This document shows positions 32,629 through 36,276 of a stretch of DNA of 36,276 nt, piece by piece (position 1 is the stretch's first letter; each line of letters begins with the position of its first letter). Position numbers and translations under genes: made by a program. The stretch comes from Zymomonas sp. (GTDB lineage Bacteria > Pseudomonadota > Alphaproteobacteria > Sphingomonadales > Sphingomonadaceae): contig JAIYAJ010000226.1 of assembly GCA_027489105.1 (NCBI GenBank), positions 1-36,276 on the forward strand. The letters are read 5' to 3'. The notes beneath the pieces were generated by a model, which did not search any database, was not told where the DNA came from, and was given only the letters and a program-made list of their open reading frames with translations.

Positions 32629-34451
32629 AGGATTTCGTCGTCCCCAGCCGCGAGGAGAGCATGGCGCGGCTGATGCGCGGCTATCAGCGCGTCGCCGGCT
32701 TCGCGCGCGACATGGATTACAGTGTCGCCGACCGGCTCGAGGAACGCGCCGTAGATGCGGCCGACACGCCCTTCATCCTGTTCGAAGAGCAGTCGATCAG
32801 CTTCGCCGAGATGAACCGCCGCGCGAACCGCGTCGCCCATGCGGCATCGGCAGTCGGCCTCAAGAAGGGCGATGTCGTCGCTCTGCTGATGCTCAACCGG
32901 CCCGAATTCCTGATGGTCTGGCTGGGCCTGTCGAAGATCGGCGTGGTCACCGCGCTGCTCAATACGAGCGCGACGGGGGACGTCCTTGCCCATGCGCTGC
33001 GCCAGGTCGAGGCCAAGGGGCTGATCGTCGGGTCCGAACTCGCCGAGACCGTTGCCCGCATGCCGGACGACAGCCTGCCGGCGCTGCTGTTCGAACAGTC
33101 GGAGACCGGCGCGGATCGCAGTGGGCAGGGCTGGCGCGATCTCGACGCGGAGATGGCGGCGGCGTCCGATGCCAATCCTCCGCGCAGCGAGCGGGCGGGC
33201 GTGGTCATGGCAGATCCGCTCTACCTGATCTTCACCTCGGGCACGACCGGCCTGCCCAAGGCGGCGCGGATGAGCCATATGCGCTTCCTGAACGCCGGCG
33301 AGATGATGACCGGCCTGATGGAATTCGGCGCCGGGGACGTCTTCTACTGCGTGCTGCCGCTCTATCACGGGGCGGGCGGCATGGTGGTCCCCTCGGTCGC
33401 TCTCGCGACGGGCCGGCCCTTCGTGCTCCGCCGCAAGTTCAGCCGCTCGGGCTTCTGGCAGGATGTGCGGCGGCATCGCATCACCGCGACCTATTATATC
33501 GGCGAGATCGTCCGTTATCTGATGGCGTCGCCGCCGTCGCCCGACGACCGAGACCACAGCCTGCGCGTGATGACCGGTGCAGGGCTCAAGCCCGATGTCT
33601 GGACCGCCTTCTCCGAACGCTTCGGGGTCGAGACGATCATCGAGGGGCTGGGATCGACCGAGGCCAATTACGGCATCACCAATGTCGACGGCCGACCGGG
33701 TTCGGTCGGGCGGCTGCCCTATCCCAAGGCGACCAATATCCGCATCCTCAAATGGGATGTCGCGGCGGGCGAGCATGTCCGCGATGCCGACGGCGCCTAT
33801 GTCGAGGCCGGGCCGCACGAGGTCGGCGAACTGGTCGCCGAGGTGCTCGACGGCACCGGCGTCGGTGGCTTCTTCGAAGGCTATACCTCGGCAGAGGCGA
33901 CCGAAGCGAAGCTGCTGCGCAACCTGTTCCGCGAGGGCGACCGCTGGTTCCGTTCGGGCGACCTCGTCCGCTTCGACGAAGACGACTATTTCTTCTTCGT
34001 CGACCGGGTCGGCGACACCTATCGCTGGAAGAGCGAGAATGTCTCCACCGCCGAGGTCGAGACCGTCCTGTCGGGCTTCCCCGGCCCCTCGATCATCAAC
34101 GTCTATGGCGTCGCCGTGCCGGGGACCGAAGGCCGCGCCGGTATGGTCGCGCTGACCTACGCCGAAGGCGAGAGTTTCGCACCGGAAGCCTTCTATGCAT
34201 TCGCCGCCGAGCGGCTGGCCAGCTATGCGATGCCGCTGTTCGTCAGGCTGTCCGACACTGCCGACATGACCACCACCTTCAAGCTGCGCAAGGTCGATCT
34301 GCAGCGCGAAGGCTATGATCCCGGGGCCGCAAAGGGCGATCCGCTCTACGTCGCCGACCCCCAGGCCCGCACCTATGTGCCGCTGACGCCCGATGCGTTG
34401 GCGCGGCTCGACATCCCTCCCTTTGCAGGAGCATCCCCCCATGCACGTTGA
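32625..34451 (+). CDS. Acyl-CoA synthetase, FATP/very-long-chain type
   Basis: A 608-residue AMP-forming acyl-CoA synthetase of the fatty-acid-transport-protein (FATP, FadD6-like) branch. The P-loop is FTSGTTGLPKAARMSH (203-218), with PLYHGAGGMVV, LGSTEANYG, RSGDLVR, and the FATP signature DRVGDTYRWKSENVSTAEVE. A late TTTFKLRK segment holds the catalytic-lysine region. FATP-type ligases take very long chain fatty acids and bile acids, so this is a good candidate for activating the C-24/C-27 steroid side-chain acid before ChsE2 and ChsH2 act. It overlaps the hydrolase by four bases and the dehydrogenase by eleven. The specificity is inference. Confidence 0.91.
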   Translation: MKDFVVPSREESMARLMRGYQRVAGFARDMDYSVADRLEERAVDAADTPFILFEEQSISFAEMNRRANRVAHAASAVGLKKGDVVALLMLNRPEFLMVWLGLSKIGVVTALLNTSATGDVLAHALRQVEAKGLIVGSELAETVARMPDDSLPALLFEQSETGADRSGQGWRDLDAEMAAASDANPPRSERAGVVMADPLYLIFTSGTTGLPKAARMSHMRFLNAGEMMTGLMEFGAGDVFYCVLPLYHGAGGMVVPSVALATGRPFVLRRKFSRSGFWQDVRRHRITATYYIGEIVRYLMASPPSPDDRDHSLRVMTGAGLKPDVWTAFSERFGVETIIEGLGSTEANYGITNVDGRPGSVGRLPYPKATNIRILKWDVAAGEHVRDADGAYVEAGPHEVGELVAEVLDGTGVGGFFEGYTSAEATEAKLLRNLFREGDRWFRSGDLVRFDEDDYFFFVDRVGDTYRWKSENVSTAEVETVLSGFPGPSIINVYGVAVPGTEGRAGMVALTYAEGESFAPEAFYAFAAERLASYAMPLFVRLSDTADMTTTFKLRKVDLQREGYDPGAAKGDPLYVADPQARTYVPLTPDALARLDIPPFAGASPHAR

Positions 34452-35613
34452 GTTCACGCCCGACCAGCAGGCGCTGCGGGCCGAGTTCCGCGCCTATCTC
34501 GACAGGCTGATGACGCCCGAGGTGCGCGCCGCCACGGTCAACGCCGAAAGCGGCCCCGTCTATCGACAGATCATCCGCAAGATGGGCGCCGACGGCTGGC
34601 TGACCCCCGGTTGGCCGGTCGAATATGGCGGACGCGGCCTAGATCCGCTGACCCAGAAGATCCTGCTCGAGGAGCTGGTGCTGGCAGAAGCGCCCTTTCC
34701 CTTCGTGACCGTCAACACGGTCGGCCCGGCGCTGATGCGGCTGGGCACGGAGAAGCAGAAGCGCGACATCCTGCCGCGCATCGCCAGCGGCGACCTGATC
34801 TTCGCGATCGGCTATTCGGAGCCGGGCGCCGGCACCGACCTCGCCGCGCTCAAGACCAAGGCCGTGCGCGACGGTGACGACTATGTGATCAACGGGCAGA
34901 AGATCTTCACCAGCGGCGCCGAGGGGGCGGACTATGTATTCCTCGCGGTCCGGACCGATCCCGATGCGCCTCCGCACAAGGGGATCACCATCCTGATGAT
35001 GGACACGTCGCTGCCCGGTTTCTCGGTCTCGCCGATCTGGACCGTCGGCGGCTTCCGCACCAACGTCACCTATTATGAAGACGTCCGCGTCCCCGCCGAC
35101 ATGGTGATCGGGGAGGTGAATGGCGGCTGGCGCCTGATCGCAGAGCAGTTGAACCATGAACGCATCGGCCTCGCCGCGCTCACCTATACCGGCAATGGCT
35201 GCTTCGACGAGGTGGTCGCCTGGGCGCGCGAGACGCCGTCGGGTGGCGGGCGTCTGATCGACGTGCCCTGGGTCCAGTCGGCGCTGGGCGAATCCTATGC
35301 GCTGCTGCGCGCGGTCGGGGTGATGGGCAACCGCGTCGCGGCCGAAGTGGCGCAGGGTTCCACCCGCGCCGATCTCGCCTCGGGCCTCAAGGTGTTCGGC
35401 ACCGAGGCGATGATCAAGGTCATGCGGCTGTTGCTCGATGTGCTGGGGCCGGTCGGGCTGATCCGTGACGGCTCGCCGGGCGCGGTGCTGCGCGGGCGGA
35501 TCGAGCGCGAATATCGCAAATGCCAGATCAACACCTTCGGCGGCGGCACCGCCGAGGTGCTGCGCGACATGGTGGCGCAGATCGGGCTCGGCATGCCCCG
35601 GGGCGCGCGTTGA
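34441..35613 (+). CDS. chsE2: Acyl-CoA dehydrogenase, ChsE2/FadE29-like
   Basis: A 390-residue acyl-CoA dehydrogenase. MHVEFTPDQQALRAEFRAYL, GWPVEYGGRGLDP, IGYSEPGAGTDLAALKT, NGQKIFTSGA, TNVTYYEDVRVP and the C-terminal INTFGGGTAEVLRDMVAQIG closely follow M. tuberculosis FadE29 (ChsE2) as I remember it. ChsE2 pairs with ChsE1 in an alpha2-beta2 enzyme that dehydrogenates the three-carbon steroid side chain. The next gene is ChsH2-like, the same order as in mycobacteria, which supports the call. ATG 34441 lies ten bases after AGGAG and inside the end of the ligase gene. The ChsE1 partner is not in the window. Confidence 0.9.
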   Translation: MHVEFTPDQQALRAEFRAYLDRLMTPEVRAATVNAESGPVYRQIIRKMGADGWLTPGWPVEYGGRGLDPLTQKILLEELVLAEAPFPFVTVNTVGPALMRLGTEKQKRDILPRIASGDLIFAIGYSEPGAGTDLAALKTKAVRDGDDYVINGQKIFTSGAEGADYVFLAVRTDPDAPPHKGITILMMDTSLPGFSVSPIWTVGGFRTNVTYYEDVRVPADMVIGEVNGGWRLIAEQLNHERIGLAALTYTGNGCFDEVVAWARETPSGGGRLIDVPWVQSALGESYALLRAVGVMGNRVAAEVAQGSTRADLASGLKVFGTEAMIKVMRLLLDVLGPVGLIRDGSPGAVLRGRIEREYRKCQINTFGGGTAEVLRDMVAQIGLGMPRGAR

Positions 35614-36276
35614 TGAGCGATCTGCTCGAACAGGCCCGTCAGTGGGTCGGCCGCCCTGCCAACAAACCCGCCGTGGCGCGCGACGCGGTGAACCTGCCGA
35701 TGATCCGCCGCTGGTGCGAGGCGATGGGCGAGACCAACCCGATCTATCTCGACGAGGCCGCCGCGATCGCCGCCGGGCATCCCGGCATCGTTGCGCCGCC
35801 GGCCATGCTCGATGTTTGGGCGATGGCGCCCTATCGCCCCGGCGGGCGGACCGCCGAGGAGAATATGGCGGTGCTCGCGCTGTTCGACGCGGCGGGCTAC
35901 ACCGGCGTCGTCGCGACCAATGTCCGGCAGGATTATCATCGCTATCTTCGGATCGGCGACGTGGTCACCTCCACCCCGACCGTGGCGGACGTGTCCGATG
36001 AGAAGCGCACCGCACTCGGCATCGGCCATTTCGTGACGCTGGCCTATGACTTTACCGTCGAGGGTGAGCCGGTCGGCCGGATGACCTTCCGCGTGCTGAA
36101 GTTCAAGCCGAACCTGGCCCAGCCCAAAGCCGCCGCACCTGCCGATGGTGAAGCCAAGGCCTGGCCGCATCCGCGCCCCGCGATCACCCATGACAATGCC
36201 TTCTTCTGGGAAGGGATCGCCCAGCGCAAATTGCTGTTCCAGTCGTGCGAGGGCCGTCTGCGCCATCCGCCGGGGC
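35613..36276 (+). CDS. chsH2: ChsH2-like bifunctional MaoC hydratase/DUF35 protein, N-terminal part
   Basis: The first 221 residues of a protein that continues past the window. The N-terminal domain (about 1-170) is a MaoC/FAS1-like hot-dog hydratase (RRWCEAMGETNPIYLDE, GIVAPPAMLDVW, RQDYHRYLRIGDVVT). After a linker, AFFWEGIAQRKLLFQS with RLRHPP marks the start of a DUF35 domain. This fusion is that of ChsH2, which with ChsH1 hydrates the steroid side-chain enoyl-CoA and whose DUF35 part binds the aldolase Ltp2. It shares one base with the chsE2 stop (TGATG). The zinc-ribbon segment reads SCEGRLRH, seemingly two residues short of the usual CxxCGRLRH, so this DUF35 may lack one cysteine. The remainder and Ltp2 are expected downstream. 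Confidence 0.88.
   Translation, partial: MSDLLEQARQWVGRPANKPAVARDAVNLPMIRRWCEAMGETNPIYLDEAAAIAAGHPGIVAPPAMLDVWAMAPYRPGGRTAEENMAVLALFDAAGYTGVVATNVRQDYHRYLRIGDVVTSTPTVADVSDEKRTALGIGHFVTLAYDFTVEGEPVGRMTFRVLKFKPNLAQPKAAAPADGEAKAWPHPRPAITHDNAFFWEGIAQRKLLFQSCEGRLRHPPG

Noticed and set aside
32256..34457. A 733-codon minus-strand open frame
   Set aside because: It is the antisense of the FATP-type ligase and part of the hydrolase. The product has low complexity and no motif.
1..36276. tRNA, rRNA, insertion sequences, CRISPR arrays, phage or conjugation genes
   Set aside because: No transposase or integrase motifs, no regularly spaced repeats and no tRNA-like cloverleaf were noticed; coding sequence fills almost the entire window.

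Overview
The window is GC-rich, gene-dense DNA with almost no unused space. It looks like the chromosome or a large replicon of a sphingomonad-type alphaproteobacterium. The grounds are two TonB-dependent receptors with an IVVTA-type TonB box, many four-base ATGA/GTGA gene overlaps, and the dense mix of acyl-CoA, SDR, Rieske and epoxide-hydrolase-like genes typical of that group. I count 33 protein genes, two of them cut by the window edges. I see no RNA gene, insertion sequence, CRISPR array or pseudogene, and no gene-free stretch longer than about 300 bases. Family assignments come from motifs and remembered family sequences, not from computed alignments.

The window reads as a steroid (sterol, bile acid or similar) degradation locus. 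(1) 1-7733, minus strand, is one tightly coupled operon: an HsaC/BphC-type extradiol dioxygenase, ipdA, ipdB, a DUF35 protein, a thiolase-like protein, ipdC, echA20 and two acyl-CoA dehydrogenases (the last one cut). This is the ring C/D stage known from actinobacteria. (2) 7994-14943, plus strand: a TetR regulator, then a six-gene operon of unknown pathway (zinc alcohol dehydrogenase, PAPS-type sulfotransferase, DUF1214 protein, SDR, TIM-barrel epimerase-like protein, Gfo/Idh/MocA oxidoreductase). (3) 15022-16557: a FadD3-like CoA ligase, the usual entry into ring C/D degradation, with a terminator behind it. (4) 16630-22243: a KshA-like Rieske oxygenase divergent from a LysR regulator, two epoxide-hydrolase-like proteins, a carboxymuconolactone-decarboxylase-like protein and a second TIM-barrel protein. 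(5) 22240-27916, minus strand: TonB receptor, SDR, TonB receptor, presumably uptake of the hydrophobic substrate. (6) 28215-29057: an AraC regulator. (7) 29157-36276, plus strand: an operon of AtuA-like, COQ4-like, alpha/beta hydrolase, FATP-type CoA ligase, ChsE2/FadE29-like dehydrogenase and ChsH2-like hydratase (cut), which is the steroid side-chain stage plus two unexpected members.

Together the genes describe uptake, ring hydroxylation, side-chain beta-oxidation and C/D-ring breakdown. KstD, KshB, HsaAB/HsaD, FadA6, ChsH1 and Ltp2 are not in the window and would have to lie elsewhere.

The most unusual points are: a recurring ATGCGYA box that overlaps the predicted -10 region of at least four promoters; a COQ4-family protein with an intact metal motif inside a catabolic operon; the sulfotransferase/DUF1214 operon; and a thiolase-fold protein with a DUF35 partner that has lost the classical C-terminal thiolase motif and may be a lyase.
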